NCBI RefSeq assembly: GCF_006438785.1
Contig: NZ_RCZB01000003.1
Coordinates: 372,001-436,000, forward strand
Length of the DNA: 64,000 nucleotides
Reading direction: 5' to 3'
DNA from: Rhodanobacter glycinis
GTDB lineage: Bacteria > Pseudomonadota > Gammaproteobacteria > Xanthomonadales > Rhodanobacteraceae
Shown piece by piece: positions 1-9,376 of the stretch. Made by a program: the position numbers and the translations under genes. The stretch's first letter is position 1. Each line of letters opens with the position of its first letter. The notes beneath the pieces are model-generated. The model made no database searches and was not told where the DNA came from. It saw only the letters and a program-made list of their open reading frames with translations.

Positions 1-90
1 AATCTCCTGAGCATGGGCTTCCTGATCGCGCTGCCACTGCTGCTGCTGCTGGTCGGCGGGCTGATCGTGTGGCGCCGGCGGCGGCGCTGA
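1..90 (+). CDS. C-terminal tail of a GldG-type ABC transporter auxiliary protein (partial)
   Basis: Only the last 29 codons are inside the window, ending in TGA at 88-90. They encode one strongly hydrophobic segment (residues LIALPLLLLLVGGLIVW or similar) followed by a run of five arginines, the usual C-terminal membrane anchor with a positive-inside tail. The next gene is a DUF4340 protein four bases downstream, an arrangement known for GldG-like (Gldg family) substrate-binding proteins of ABC transporters. The family call rests on that context and on the tail shape alone, so it is tentative; the gene is cut by the window edge, not broken. Confidence 0.5.
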   Translation, partial: NLLSMGFLIALPLLLLLVGGLIVWRRRRR

Positions 91-94
91 ACCG

Positions 95-586
95 ATGAAA
101 CGTGCCGCTCGTCAGCGTCTGATCCTGCTGCTCGCCGCGCTGGCACTGATGCTGCTGGCCAGCTGGCAGCTGCGCCGCGATGCGCGCAACGACACCGGCG
201 CGCTGACCTCGCTCGATCCGGGTGCGATCAGCCGCATCGCACTGACCCTGTCCGGCGCGCAAACCATGCACTACGAAAAACGCGGAGGCCACTGGTGGCG
301 TACCGACGGCACGCCGGCGCGCGCCATCGATGCCCGTCTGGGCGACCTGGCCGACACCGCCGCGGCGCACGTGCTCAGCTGGCGACCAGCCAGCGATTTC
401 GATGCCGCGAAAATCGGCCTGTCACCACCCGGGGCGGTGTTGCGTCTGGACGGCCAAACGCTCGAATTCGGCGAGACCTCGGCCACCGGCCCGCAGCATT
501 ACGTGCGCGTCGGCACGCGGGTGGCGCTGGTGTCCTCCCGCTACATGCCGCGATCACCGGCCACCGCGACCACCGAACTGCATTGA
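95..586 (+). CDS. DUF4340-type membrane-anchored protein
   Basis: Protein of 163 residues with an N-terminal membrane anchor (about residues 9-25, leucine-rich after KRAARQR) and a periplasmic remainder. The stretch around residues 40-75 (phenylalanine-poor, IALTLSGAQ ... YEKRGGHWW) resembles the repeating strand pattern of DUF4340, in which a lipid/peptide-like beta module is repeated; here there is about one and a half module, so it is shorter than many relatives. It begins four bases after the stop of the GldG-like gene and is surely cotranscribed. Its role is probably accessory to that ABC system, perhaps outside the membrane. The domain call is from memory of family style and is moderate. 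Confidence 0.55.
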   Translation: MKRAARQRLILLLAALALMLLASWQLRRDARNDTGALTSLDPGAISRIALTLSGAQTMHYEKRGGHWWRTDGTPARAIDARLGDLADTAAAHVLSWRPASDFDAAKIGLSPPGAVLRLDGQTLEFGETSATGPQHYVRVGTRVALVSSRYMPRSPATATTELH

Positions 587-732
587 GCCGGCTCCTCATC
601 GTGGCGTAACGCGGCCGGATCGAACATGGACCGAAACCACCGCCGCGAACCGCCAGCGGGTGCGGCCGTCACCTTGCCCGACGCGGGGCTCGCCCCATAT
701 CGGGCGTACGTAAAGCTCAAGGAGTTCAGGCG

Positions 733-2142
733 ATGAACAAGCAAGCGATCGGCGTGGTCGGCATGGCCGTGATGGGCCGCAACCTGGCGCTCAACATTGA
801 GAGCCGCGGCCACGCGGTGTCGATCTTCAACCGCAGCCGCGAAAAGACCGACGAGGTGGTCGCCGAACACCCGGATCGGCGGCTCGTGCCGACCTACACG
901 CTGCAGGAGTTCGTCGACTCGCTGGAAAAACCCCGCCGCATCCTGCTGATGGTGAAGGCCGGCGCGCCCACCGACGACACCATCGCCCAGCTCAGGCCGC
1001 TGCTCGACGCGGGCGACATCCTGATCGATGGCGGCAACACGAACTTCAAGGACACCATCCGGCGCAACCAGGAACTGGCGAAGGCCGGCTTGCACTTCAT
1101 CGGCACCGGCGTCTCCGGCGGCGAGGAGGGTGCGCTGCACGGCCCCTCGATCATGCCGGGCGGCCCGCGCGATGCGTACGAGCTGGTCGCGCCGATCCTC
1201 ACCGAGATCGCGGCTAAGGCCAAGGATGGCGCGCCGTGCGTCGCCTGGATGGGCCCCGACGGCGCCGGCCATTTCGTCAAGATGGTGCACAACGGCATCG
1301 AGTACGGCGACATGCAACTGATCGCCGAGAGCTACGCCGTGCTCAAGCAGGTGCTCGGCCTCTCCAACGACGAACTGGCCGCCGTCTACACGCGCTGGAA
1401 CCAGGGCGAGCTGGACAGCTACCTGATCGAGATCACCGCGCAGATCTTCGGCAGGCGCGATGCGGACACCGGCAAGGCGCTGGTCGATGTGATTCTCGAT
1501 CGCGCGGCACAGAAGGGCACCGGCAAGTGGACCAGCCAGAGCGCGCTGGATCTGGGCGTGCCGCTGCCGCTGATCACCGAATCGGTGTTCGCGCGCGTGC
1601 TCTCCTCGCTGAAGGAGCAGCGCGTGGCGGCCAGCAGCCAGCTGCCCGGACCGGCCGCCAGCGCGTTCACCGGCGACCGCCAGGCGTTCATCGATGCGGT
1701 GGGCCGCGCGCTGTACCTCAGCAAGATCATTTCCTATGCGCAGGGCTTCGCCCAGCTGCGCGCTGCCTCGGACGAATACGACTGGCAGCTGGACTACGGC
1801 AGCATCGCGCGGATCTGGCGCGCCGGCTGCATCATCCGCGCGCGCTTCCTGCAGAACATCACCGACGCCTATGCGCAGGATCGCCAGCTCGCCAACCTGC
1901 TGCTGGCGCCTTGCTTCCGCGACATCGCGACGAACTACCACGCCGCCCTGCGCGAGGTGGTGGGCGCCGCCGTGCGAGCGGGCGTGCCGGTGCCGTGCTT
2001 CTCCTCGGCGATCGCCTATTACGACGGCTATCGCGCCGAGCGGCTGCCGGCCAACCTGATCCAGGCGCAGCGTGACCTGTTCGGCGCGCACACCTTCGAG
2101 CGCATCGATCGGCCGGGCAGCTTCCACGCGGACTGGAACTGA
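733..2142 (+). CDS. gnd: 6-phosphogluconate dehydrogenase, decarboxylating
   Basis: Oxidises 6-phosphogluconate to ribulose 5-phosphate with release of CO2 and reduction of NADP+, the third step of the oxidative pentose phosphate pathway in the cytoplasm. At 469 residues it has the full family length. The N-terminal Rossmann motif [15 protein letters not shown] (residues 7-21) binds NADP; DGGNT and [11 protein letters not shown] (about 105-133) form the substrate pocket; the lysine/asparagine region [16 protein letters not shown] (about 182-197) holds the catalytic lysine and substrate ligands. The start ATG is preceded by AAGGAG at 719-724. mutM follows six bases after the stop, suggesting joint transcription. 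Confidence 0.97.
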   Translation: MNKQAIGVVGMAVMGRNLALNIESRGHAVSIFNRSREKTDEVVAEHPDRRLVPTYTLQEFVDSLEKPRRILLMVKAGAPTDDTIAQLRPLLDAGDILIDGGNTNFKDTIRRNQELAKAGLHFIGTGVSGGEEGALHGPSIMPGGPRDAYELVAPILTEIAAKAKDGAPCVAWMGPDGAGHFVKMVHNGIEYGDMQLIAESYAVLKQVLGLSNDELAAVYTRWNQGELDSYLIEITAQIFGRRDADTGKALVDVILDRAAQKGTGKWTSQSALDLGVPLPLITESVFARVLSSLKEQRVAASSQLPGPAASAFTGDRQAFIDAVGRALYLSKIISYAQGFAQLRAASDEYDWQLDYGSIARIWRAGCIIRARFLQNITDAYAQDRQLANLLLAPCFRDIATNYHAALREVVGAAVRAGVPVPCFSSAIAYYDGYRAERLPANLIQAQRDLFGAHTFERIDRPGSFHADWN

Positions 2143-2148
2143 GGGGCC

Positions 2149-2976
2149 ATGCCCGAACTGCCCGAAGTCGAAACCACCCGCCGCGGCATCGAGCCATATC
2201 TGGTCGGCCGACGCGTTGCCGGCGTGATCCTGCGCCGGCCCGACCTGCGCTGGCCGATCCCGCCGCAGATCAGCACGCTGCTGCCGGGACAGCGCATCGA
2301 CGCGGTCGAGCGCCGGGCAAAGTACCTGCTGCTGCATACGCGCGCCGGCAGCGCGCTGCTGCACCTGGGCATGTCCGGCGTGCTGCGCGTGCTGCCGCCG
2401 GACACGCCGGTGGGAAGGCACGATCATGTCGACATCGCGCTGGAGCGAACGAGCGCGCAGGCACCGCGCATCCTGCGTTTCACCGACCCGCGCCGCTTCG
2501 GCTGCCTGCTGTGGCAGGCGCCCGGCGAGACGCACGAACTGCTGGCGAAGCTCGGCCCGGAGCCGCTGACCGACGCCTTCGACGGCGACCTGCTGTGGCA
2601 TCGCTCGCGCGGCCGCAAGGCGGCGGTGAAACTGTTCCTGATGGACAACGCGATCGTGGTCGGCGTCGGCAACATCTACGCCAGCGAAGCGCTGTTCGCC
2701 GCCGGCATCGATCCGCGCCGTGCGGCCGGTTCGATCTCGTGCGCGCGTTATGCGCGGCTTGCCAACGAGGTGAAACGCATACTGGCGTGGGCGATCGAAC
2801 GTGGTGGCACCACCTTGCGCGATTTCCTCAATCCCGATGGAGCGCCGGGTTACTTCTTCCGCGAGCTCAACGTGTATGGCCGTGCGGGCGAAGCATGCCG
2901 GGCATGCGGCACGCCGATCCGGCAGGTCGTGCTGGGGCAGCGCTCGACATTCTGGTGCCCGCACTGCCAGCGTTGA
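2149..2976 (+). CDS. mutM: Formamidopyrimidine-DNA glycosylase (Fpg/MutM)
   Basis: Base excision repair enzyme that removes oxidised purines such as 8-oxoguanine and cleaves the abasic site. The mature N-terminus reads [12 protein letters not shown], with the catalytic proline after the initiator Met and the essential Glu at position 3. Lys in [12 protein letters not shown] (about 57) and the helix-two-turn-helix region [13 protein letters not shown] (about 170) match the family. The C-terminus is a zinc finger CRACG ... CPHC ending at the last residues. Length 275 is usual. It sits directly after gnd, and a perfect REP-type hairpin follows the stop codon and separates it from the convergent gene. 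Confidence 0.97.
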   Translation: MPELPEVETTRRGIEPYLVGRRVAGVILRRPDLRWPIPPQISTLLPGQRIDAVERRAKYLLLHTRAGSALLHLGMSGVLRVLPPDTPVGRHDHVDIALERTSAQAPRILRFTDPRRFGCLLWQAPGETHELLAKLGPEPLTDAFDGDLLWHRSRGRKAAVKLFLMDNAIVVGVGNIYASEALFAAGIDPRRAAGSISCARYARLANEVKRILAWAIERGGTTLRDFLNPDGAPGYFFRELNVYGRAGEACRACGTPIRQVVLGQRSTFWCPHCQR

Positions 2977-2987
2977 ATCGCCAGGTT

Positions 2988-3060
2988 TGTGGGAGCGACT
3001 TCAGTCGCGATGCTCTTCCACACGAAAGACAGAAGCATCGCGACTGAAGTCGCTCCCACA
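2988..3060. repeat. Inverted REP doublet (REPIN-like), probable bidirectional terminator
   Basis: Two perfect 27-base arms, 2988-3014 and 3034-3060, in inverted orientation around a 19-base loop. Each arm carries GGAG followed by its own small palindrome GCGACT-TC-AGTCGC, so each is a REP unit and the pair has the REPIN form. It fills the gap between the convergent genes mutM and the hypothetical protein at 3072. A similar doublet with a 19-base loop lies at 52957-53019. Confidence 0.85.
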
Positions 3061-3071
3061 GAGATCACCAC

Positions 3072-3839
3072 TCACGCCGACCAGTTGAACTCGACATAGG
3101 TGTTGTTGAACTGCGGATCGTCCAGTCCGCCGCCGAGATGCACCACGACACCGCTGGGAACGCCCTCGATATCCAGTCTCTGCCCTTCGCTGAAATGCGC
3201 GCCGAGCGCCTCCAGTTCGACCAGCTTTTCGCACAACAGGCCGGCACGGTCGACGGCGCGATCCGGCACCTGGCGGATGCTGATGTCGGGGCGGCCGAAC
3301 TTGCGCATGCCGCGGGTATGGATCCATGAGTGATCCGGCGTGGGCTCGCCGTCGCGCAGGATCAGCAAGTGGTTGCGGATCGGCGCGCCGTCGCGGATCA
3401 GGTACTTCCGGCGCCACGCGTCGGCATCCAGCAAGCTGAGGATCTGCGGATCGAGGATCGCGGTGCCGCCGATGTCGAGCATGCCCGCCAGCACGCCCAG
3501 CGTGTCGCGCAGGTAACCGGTGGCCGGGCTGTCCTTGAGCGTGCCGCGCACGACCATGACTTCGGGTGCATCGAAGGCAAGCTGCCACGCCTCCGGTGCA
3601 TCGGCCTTGAACATGCGGCCCATCGCGCCTTTCAGCGGATAGCCTTCCCATTGGCGCAACGCGCTGTGGTAATGACTGACCGCCTCGATGCCGGCCGGCA
3701 GGCCCGGACTGCCGTAATCGGCGGACGGCACGCGCACTGCGTCGAACTTGCCGAACACGTAGAACTGCAGCAGGACCTCCTCGTCGCTGGCCTGCCAGTG
3801 CGGGCGCTGCCGCGCGGGGATGGTGATCGGGTTGCTCAT
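3072..3839 (-). CDS. Hypothetical cytoplasmic protein, possibly DUF4261-like
   Basis: Protein of 255 residues without signal peptide or membrane segments. The N-terminal part (residues 20-90) contains FYVFGKFDAVRVPSADYGS; the middle has a conserved-looking block MVVRGTLKDSPATGYLRDTL and ILDPQILSLLDADAW; the last 85 residues start with IHTRGMRKFGRPDISI. The phrase GM+KFGRP followed by a small domain resembles DUF4261-containing proteins of uncharacterised function, but I cannot confirm this. The gene is upstream of nothing on its strand except the REP doublet and follows tdk by 39 bases on the minus strand, so it may be the last gene of a tdk unit. No function is proposed. Confidence 0.75.
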   Translation of the reverse strand: MSNPITIPARQRPHWQASDEEVLLQFYVFGKFDAVRVPSADYGSPGLPAGIEAVSHYHSALRQWEGYPLKGAMGRMFKADAPEAWQLAFDAPEVMVVRGTLKDSPATGYLRDTLGVLAGMLDIGGTAILDPQILSLLDADAWRRKYLIRDGAPIRNHLLILRDGEPTPDHSWIHTRGMRKFGRPDISIRQVPDRAVDRAGLLCEKLVELEALGAHFSEGQRLDIEGVPSGVVVHLGGGLDDPQFNNTYVEFNWSA

Positions 3840-3878
3840 GACATTCCTTGATGGTGAATCTCGGTCAGCACTGCTCGA

Positions 3879-4511
3879 TCAGCGATGCTCGCCGAGCGGC
3901 AGCACCGATTGCTGCAATTCGATGCGGCCGCTGCCTTCGCTGATCTTCTTGAACTCGGCGCGACTCACCGAGACATAGCGGTCGTTGCCGCCGATCTCAA
4001 CCTGCGGCCCTTCGGTGACAGCGCGGCCGTGCTCATCCACGCGCACCACCATGGTGGCCTTGCGACCGGTGTGGCAGATCGTCTTGATCTCTTCCAGGTT
4101 GTCCGCCCAGGCTAGCAGGTAGCGGCTGCCCTCGAACAATTCGCCGCGAAAATCCGTGCGCAGGCCGAACGCCAGCACCGGGATGTTGAGCTTGTCGACC
4201 ACGTCGCTGATCTGCCACACCTGTGACCTGGTCAGGAACTGCGCCTCGTCGACAAACACACAGTGCAACGCGCCATGCGCAGCGATGTCGGCCTCGACCA
4301 GTGCTAGCAGATTCTCGTCGCCGCCGAAGCGGCGCGCGTTCGCCTTCAGGCCGATGCGCGAGGCGACCACACCGTCGCCGTAGCGGTTGTCCAGCGCCGG
4401 CGTGAGGATCAGCGTGCGCATGCCGCGCTCGTGATAGTTGTACGCACTCTGCAGCAGCGTAGTGGTCTTGCCGGCGTTCATTGCCGAGTAATAGAAATAG
4501 AGCTTGGCCAT
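3879..4511 (-). CDS. tdk: Thymidine kinase (type II)
   Basis: Phosphorylates thymidine (and deoxyuridine) with ATP in pyrimidine salvage. The 210-residue protein aligns end to end with the E. coli enzyme: P-loop SAMNAGKTT (residues 9-17), the [11 protein letters not shown] block containing the catalytic glutamate, [15 protein letters not shown], and the substrate lasso with [13 protein letters not shown] ... [12 protein letters not shown]. In the E. coli enzyme the lasso region contributes a zinc site from CxxC and CxxH; here only the first cysteine remains (CHTG, then VSVSRAE), so the structural zinc site appears lost. The start ATG at 4511 follows directly on the P-loop N-terminus expected for the family. 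Confidence 0.95.
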   Translation of the reverse strand: MAKLYFYYSAMNAGKTTTLLQSAYNYHERGMRTLILTPALDNRYGDGVVASRIGLKANARRFGGDENLLALVEADIAAHGALHCVFVDEAQFLTRSQVWQISDVVDKLNIPVLAFGLRTDFRGELFEGSRYLLAWADNLEEIKTICHTGRKATMVVRVDEHGRAVTEGPQVEIGGNDRYVSVSRAEFKKISEGSGRIELQQSVLPLGEHR

Positions 4512-4592
4512 GGGGGTACGTTCGAGTCGTGACCGTGCATGGTAGCGCGACAGCTGGTCGACCCACCTCTTGCGCGCAAGGGGTGGGTTCGA

Positions 4593-5933
4593 TCAACCCT
4601 TGTCCAGCGGGGTGTTGCCGCCGGTGAACTGCAAACGCGCCTGGGCGAGTCTGTACTTGTGCTCGGCGCGGCTGCGGCGCCAGTCGCGCAGCACGCTGAT
4701 CGCATAGACCAGCTTGAACAGGCCCAGCTTGCGCAATACCACCGGCGTGTCGAACAGGTCGCCGGCGAGCATCGAGATCACGCCCTGTTCCAGTTGCCAG
4801 GTATTGCGCGGCGAGCGGAACATCTGCTGCATCACCGGGCCGTTGAAGCGGTAGATGAAGAACGAGAAGCGCGCCATGCCGGCACGCTGGCGCTTCTCCA
4901 GCTTGCGCAGCAAGGCCGGCTCACGGGCTGGCTCGCGCAGAGCCTGATCGACGACCTCGGCCGCCTGCTCGGCGCCACTCATCGCCAGGTACACGCCGGA
5001 GGAGAACACCGGGTCGAGGAACGCGAACGCATCGCCGACCAGCACCCAGCCCGGGCCACCCATTCGCGTCGAGTCGTAGGAATAGTTGCCGGTGACGCGT
5101 ACCTCCTCGTCGATCAGCTCCGCGTGCTCGAGGCGTCGCCACAAAGCCGGGCTGAGCTTCAGCGTGTCGAGCAGGAATTCGGCCGTGCGGCCCCTGCGCT
5201 GCTTCAGATACTCCGGTCGGCATACCGCACCCACGCTCATCACGCCATCGGGCAGCGGGATCATCCACATCCAGCCATGCTCGAAACAGTAGATGCTGAT
5301 GTTGCCGGCATCCTCGCCGGCGCGACGCTCAGCGCCACGATAGTGGCCGAAGATCGCCGCGCTCTGATGCTGCTCGTTCTTGCGGCGCAATTTCCTTTTT
5401 GCGGAAAGGAAGGCGTCGCGACCACTCGCGTCGACCACGTAACGCGCCTGGATGCAGTAGCTGCGGCCGTCGTCGGTTTTCACGTCCAGCAAGCTCGCGC
5501 GTGGGCCGCGCTGCTCGACCTGCACTACCTCATGTCCTTCGCGCGCATCCGCGCCGCGTTCGCGCGCATGGTCGTAGAGCATCTTGTCGAAATCCTGCCG
5601 CCATACCTGGTACGCATGCGGCGGGCTTTGCCCGATCGCGCGCGCAAATGCGTAGGTGTTGTAGCCGCGCTCGTTGTCCGCCTCGAAATCCGCGCCGGGC
5701 TTGAACACGCCCAGCGCGCGCACCTTGTCCAGCACGCCGAGCCGCTCGAACACCGGCAGGTTCATCGGCAGCAGCGATTCACCGATATGGAAGCGCGGGT
5801 GATGCGCCTTTTCCAGCGCAATCACCTTGTAGCCGCGCCGCGCCAGCAGCGTCGCCGCGGTACTGCCGCCCGGACCGCCACCGATCACCACCACGTCACA
5901 CAGCTCTGTCGTCGTTTCCGCCTGATCCGCCAT
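4593..5933 (-). CDS. FAD-dependent halogenase-like oxidoreductase (tryptophan halogenase family)
   Basis: Protein of 446 residues from the ATG at 5933, chosen because AGGGAAGAGG precedes it; an upstream in-frame extension lacks such a site. The FAD Rossmann motif IGGGPGGSTAATLL spans residues 17-30, GES follows at 51-53, and FKPGADF places a lysine at residue 78, close to the position of the catalytic lysine of flavin halogenases. WMWMIP at 221-226 fits the WxWxIP signature that separates halogenases from ordinary flavin monooxygenases. GDAFAFLDPVFSSGVYLA is the second FAD contact. It might halogenate an aromatic or carrier-bound substrate, but no partner biosynthetic genes are nearby; a geranylgeranyl-reductase-like dehydrogenase role is the alternative. 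Confidence 0.75.
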   Translation of the reverse strand: MADQAETTTELCDVVVIGGGPGGSTAATLLARRGYKVIALEKAHHPRFHIGESLLPMNLPVFERLGVLDKVRALGVFKPGADFEADNERGYNTYAFARAIGQSPPHAYQVWRQDFDKMLYDHARERGADAREGHEVVQVEQRGPRASLLDVKTDDGRSYCIQARYVVDASGRDAFLSAKRKLRRKNEQHQSAAIFGHYRGAERRAGEDAGNISIYCFEHGWMWMIPLPDGVMSVGAVCRPEYLKQRRGRTAEFLLDTLKLSPALWRRLEHAELIDEEVRVTGNYSYDSTRMGGPGWVLVGDAFAFLDPVFSSGVYLAMSGAEQAAEVVDQALREPAREPALLRKLEKRQRAGMARFSFFIYRFNGPVMQQMFRSPRNTWQLEQGVISMLAGDLFDTPVVLRKLGLFKLVYAISVLRDWRRSRAEHKYRLAQARLQFTGGNTPLDKG

Positions 5934-6037
5934 GCCTCTTCCCTGCGACTGTTGTGTGTCGATTATGGCCGAAGCCGGCGGGCGCGCCAGCGGTGCTCTG
6001 TTACCATCGACCACCGCCTCATCCCGTCTTTCGATCC

Positions 6038-8020
6038 ATGCTCAATCCGCAACAACTGGCCGCCGTCGAACATTGCGACAGCCCGCTGCTGGTGCTCGCT
6101 GGTGCCGGTTCCGGCAAGACCAGCGTGATCACCCAGAAGATCGCGTACCTGATCGCGCGCAAGCATCTGGCGCCGTCGAAGATCGCCGCGATCACCTTCA
6201 CCAACAAGGCCGCGCGCGAGATGCGCGAGCGCGTGGCCAAGCTGGTCAGCACGGAGGACGCCGCCGCGCTGACCGTGTGCACGTTCCACGCGCTGGGCCT
6301 GAAATTCCTGCAGATCGAACATGCGCGCGCCGGTCTGCGCCGCGGATTTTCAGTGATGGATGCGGACGACAGCGCCGGCATCGTCAAGGAACTGTCGCCC
6401 AAGGGCGCCAAGAACGATGTGCTGTTCGGCATCCGCAACCTGCTCAGCCGCGCCAAGAACGGCGGACTCTCGCCGGAGGAAGCACTGGCCGCCGCACGCA
6501 GCCCGCGCGAGCTGGAAGCGGCGACGATCTACGACATGTACCAGCAACGCCTGGCCGCGTTCAACGCGGTCGACTTCGACGACTTGATCCGGCTGCCGCT
6601 GCGCATTCTCGAAGCGGACAGCGAGTGCCGCGATGCCTGGCGCGAGCGCCTGCGCTATCTGCTGGTGGACGAATACCAGGACACCAACGACGCGCAGTAC
6701 CGTCTGCTGAAAGTGCTGACCGGCGATCGTGGCGGCATCACCTGCGTGGGCGACGACGACCAGTCGATCTACGCCTGGCGCGGTGCGAACCCGGAGAACA
6801 TCGACCAGCTCGGTCGCGACTGGCCAAGCCTGCGCGTGATCAAGCTGGAACAGAACTACCGCTGCGGCAAGCGCATCCTGCGCGCGGCGAACCAGTTGAT
6901 CGCGAACAACCCGCACCTGCACGAGAAGAAGCTGTGGAGCGAGCACCCGGAAGGCGCGCCGATCCGCGTGCTGGAATGCAAGGAAGCCGAGCACGAGGCC
7001 GAACACATCGCCGCGATCGCCACCACGCTGGCCGAGAAGCACAAGGCGCGCTGGCACGACATCGCGATCCTGTACCGCGGCAATTTCCAGGCGCGCCCGC
7101 TGGAGAAGGCGCTGCGACTGGCGCGGATTCCGTATCACCTCACCGGCGCACTGAGCTTCCTCGATCGCGCCGAGGTGAAGGATCTGCTGTGCTATCTGCG
7201 CCTGTTGACCAACCCCAGCGACGACGCCGCGTTCCTGCGCGTGGTCAACGTGCCCAAGCGCGAGATCGGCTCGACCACGCTGGAGAAGCTCGGCCAGCTG
7301 GCGCAGAGCCGGCACAGCTCTCTGCTCGATGCCACCCGCAGCGATGGCGTACTGCGCCAGCTCACCCCGCGTCCGGCCGCCGCGCTGGCCTCATTCTCCG
7401 ACCTGCTCGACGAGCTGCGCAGCGCCTCGCTGCACCAGAGCGCGGCCGACCTGGTCGAGCTGATCCTCAAGCGCACCGGCTACGCCGCACAGATCGCCGC
7501 CGGCACGCCCGATGCCAGCGTGCGCGAGCGCAAGCTGGGCAATCTCAAGGAACTCGCCGACTGGTTCCGCGCCATGCAGAAGGGCGGCAACTCGGCCGGC
7601 GACCTCGCCTCGCAGCTAGCCCTGCTCAGCCACGCCGACCGCGACGAACCCGGCAACGCCGTGCGCATGATGACCCTGCACGCGGCGAAAGGTCTGGAGT
7701 TCCGCTTTGTCTTCATCGTCGGCTGCGAGGACGGCACGCTGCCGCACGAGGGCGCGATCGACGAGGGCCGCATCGACGAGGAACGCCGGCTGATGTACGT
7801 CGGCATCACCCGCGCGAAAGAGCTGCTCACGCTGTCGTGGTCATCGAAGACCAAACGCTACGGCGAAGTGCACACCAACCAGCCCAGCCGCTTCCTGCAC
7901 GAGCTGCCGCAGGCCGACCTACACTGGCAGGGCAAGGATCCGGAAGCGGACAAGGAAATCACCCGCGAGACTGCGCAATCGCACATGGCGAAAATCGCGG
8001 CGATGCTGGCGGGCAACTGA
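6038..8020 (+). CDS. rep: ATP-dependent DNA helicase Rep (SF1)
   Basis: A 3'-5' DNA helicase that helps replication forks pass obstacles. The 660-residue protein has all superfamily 1 motifs: Q-motif region LNPQQLAAVEH at the N-terminus, Walker A AGAGSGKTSVIT (about 24-35), TFTNKAAREMRERV (motif Ia), DEYQDTN (Walker B), GDDDQSIYAWRGA (motif III), EQNYRCGKRIL (motif IV), and MTLHAAKGLEF plus ITRAKELLTLSW near the C-terminus. Length and the GxDDQSIYAWRGA form favour Rep over UvrD or PcrA. The start ATG at 6038 gives the standard N-terminus; the preceding GTG-initiated extension has no homologous look. Divergent from the halogenase-like gene. Confidence 0.93.
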   Translation: MLNPQQLAAVEHCDSPLLVLAGAGSGKTSVITQKIAYLIARKHLAPSKIAAITFTNKAAREMRERVAKLVSTEDAAALTVCTFHALGLKFLQIEHARAGLRRGFSVMDADDSAGIVKELSPKGAKNDVLFGIRNLLSRAKNGGLSPEEALAAARSPRELEAATIYDMYQQRLAAFNAVDFDDLIRLPLRILEADSECRDAWRERLRYLLVDEYQDTNDAQYRLLKVLTGDRGGITCVGDDDQSIYAWRGANPENIDQLGRDWPSLRVIKLEQNYRCGKRILRAANQLIANNPHLHEKKLWSEHPEGAPIRVLECKEAEHEAEHIAAIATTLAEKHKARWHDIAILYRGNFQARPLEKALRLARIPYHLTGALSFLDRAEVKDLLCYLRLLTNPSDDAAFLRVVNVPKREIGSTTLEKLGQLAQSRHSSLLDATRSDGVLRQLTPRPAAALASFSDLLDELRSASLHQSAADLVELILKRTGYAAQIAAGTPDASVRERKLGNLKELADWFRAMQKGGNSAGDLASQLALLSHADRDEPGNAVRMMTLHAAKGLEFRFVFIVGCEDGTLPHEGAIDEGRIDEERRLMYVGITRAKELLTLSWSSKTKRYGEVHTNQPSRFLHELPQADLHWQGKDPEADKEITRETAQSHMAKIAAMLAGN

Positions 8021-8089
8021 ACGCGTTGCGCTGCTGCAGCCGCCCAAGGCGGCAGACAGGCCGGGCAGCACCACTTCGACATGGCGGCG

Positions 8090-9310
8090 TCATTTCCAGA
8101 CATTGATGAAGACCGTGATGACGATGGCGTTGGTGAAGTCGATGAGGAACGCACCCACGATGGGGGCCACCAGGAAAGCCCGCGGCGCGGGGCCGAAGCG
8201 CTCGGTCAGCGAACTCATCACCGCCACGGCGTTGGCCGTCGTGCCCAGCATGAAGCCGACGAAGCCGCTGGCCATGACGGCGGCATCGTAATCGCGGCCC
8301 ATCAAGCGCAACAGCGGCCAGCAACAGACGGCCATGACCACGATCGATTGCACGCCCAGGATGACCAACAAGGGCATCGCCAGTCCGGCGAGGTCCCACA
8401 GGTGCAGATCCATCAGGGCGACGACGAGAAACAGCGAGAGTGCGGCGTTGCCGATGATGTCGATGCTGCGCGGTGACAGGCCGAACCAGCCGAGGTGGTC
8501 GTCGAGGTTGCGGATCAGCGCGCCCACCAGCATGGCGCCGATGTAGCTGGGCAGAGTCAGCCCCAGCGCGCCCAGCCCACCACTGATCCAGGCACCGATG
8601 CCCATGGCCAGCAGGATGAACACGAAACTCTTGAGCCCGGCGTAGGCCTGCGCTTCGGCGCCGTCGACGCTTGTTGCGGCGGGAACCGGCACCGCCTGCG
8701 GGCTCGCCTGGGCGCCGTCGGCCATGTCCAGCGACCGCGGCGTGCGCAGCTTGAGGCGCTCGATCAGCATTGTCGCCAGTGGCGCGCCGATCACCGAGGC
8801 AAAAACGATACCGGCCATCGCGTTGGCCAGCGCCACACTCGGCGCGCCCTGCACGCCGTCTGCCGTGAACAGCGGCGCAAACGCGAGGCCGGTGGCAGGA
8901 CCTCCGGCCAGCGTGACCGAGCCGGTGATCACGCCGAACAGCGGCGGCAGCCCGAACGCCGTGGCCAGTGCGATGCCCACCACGTTCTGCACCACGGCCA
9001 GTCCGGTGGCGAGACCGAGGAGCAGCACGATCTGGCGGCCACCGACCTTGAGCAGGGACGTGCTCGCGTTGAAGCCGATGGCGGTGAAGAACGCGATCAT
9101 CAGCGGCTGCTTGAGTGCCGTATCGAAGCGTACCGGGGTGACGTTCCACTGGCGGCAGGCGAGCAGCGCCAGTGCCACCAGCAAGCCGCCGATCACCGGC
9201 GCCGGGATGCTGAAGCGCGACAGCAATGGCACTCGCCCGCGGATCGCGTACCCGGCGATCAGGAACACGCCGCCGCAGGCCAGTGTCTGGATCGGATCAA
9301 GTGTCAGCAA
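8090..9310 (-). CDS. gltS: Sodium/glutamate symporter GltS
   Basis: Inner-membrane carrier of the ESS family, importing glutamate with sodium; the E. coli protein also accepts D-glutamate. The 406-residue protein has about ten membrane segments in two halves, with the paired reentrant-loop signatures GSVTLAGGPATGLAF (first half) and GFVGFMLGTTANAVAVM (second half). Translation starts at TTG (9310): GGGGAGGG lies seven bases upstream, a very strong ribosome binding site, and the family N-terminus follows directly. It is the last gene of the minus-strand glutamate cluster, after dgcA, and its product would bring in what gamma-glutamyltransferase releases. Convergent with rep. Confidence 0.93.
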   Translation of the reverse strand: MLTLDPIQTLACGGVFLIAGYAIRGRVPLLSRFSIPAPVIGGLLVALALLACRQWNVTPVRFDTALKQPLMIAFFTAIGFNASTSLLKVGGRQIVLLLGLATGLAVVQNVVGIALATAFGLPPLFGVITGSVTLAGGPATGLAFAPLFTADGVQGAPSVALANAMAGIVFASVIGAPLATMLIERLKLRTPRSLDMADGAQASPQAVPVPAATSVDGAEAQAYAGLKSFVFILLAMGIGAWISGGLGALGLTLPSYIGAMLVGALIRNLDDHLGWFGLSPRSIDIIGNAALSLFLVVALMDLHLWDLAGLAMPLLVILGVQSIVVMAVCCWPLLRLMGRDYDAAVMASGFVGFMLGTTANAVAVMSSLTERFGPAPRAFLVAPIVGAFLIDFTNAIVITVFINVWK

Positions 9311-9376
9311 GCAGATGCCCTCCCCTTGACCGTCGTACCGTGGCGGCGGCCGTGCATGCGCACGCGACGACCATCC

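Noticed and set aside
541..2964. A long open frame on the minus strand across gnd and mutM
   Set aside because: It is antisense to two well recognised genes and its translation is arginine/histidine-rich repetition typical of the opposite strand of high-GC coding DNA.
8039..8053. Hairpin GCCGCC-CAA-GGCGGC between rep and gltS
   Set aside because: Only six pairs and no T run on either strand, so it is not claimed as a terminator, though the two genes converge there.
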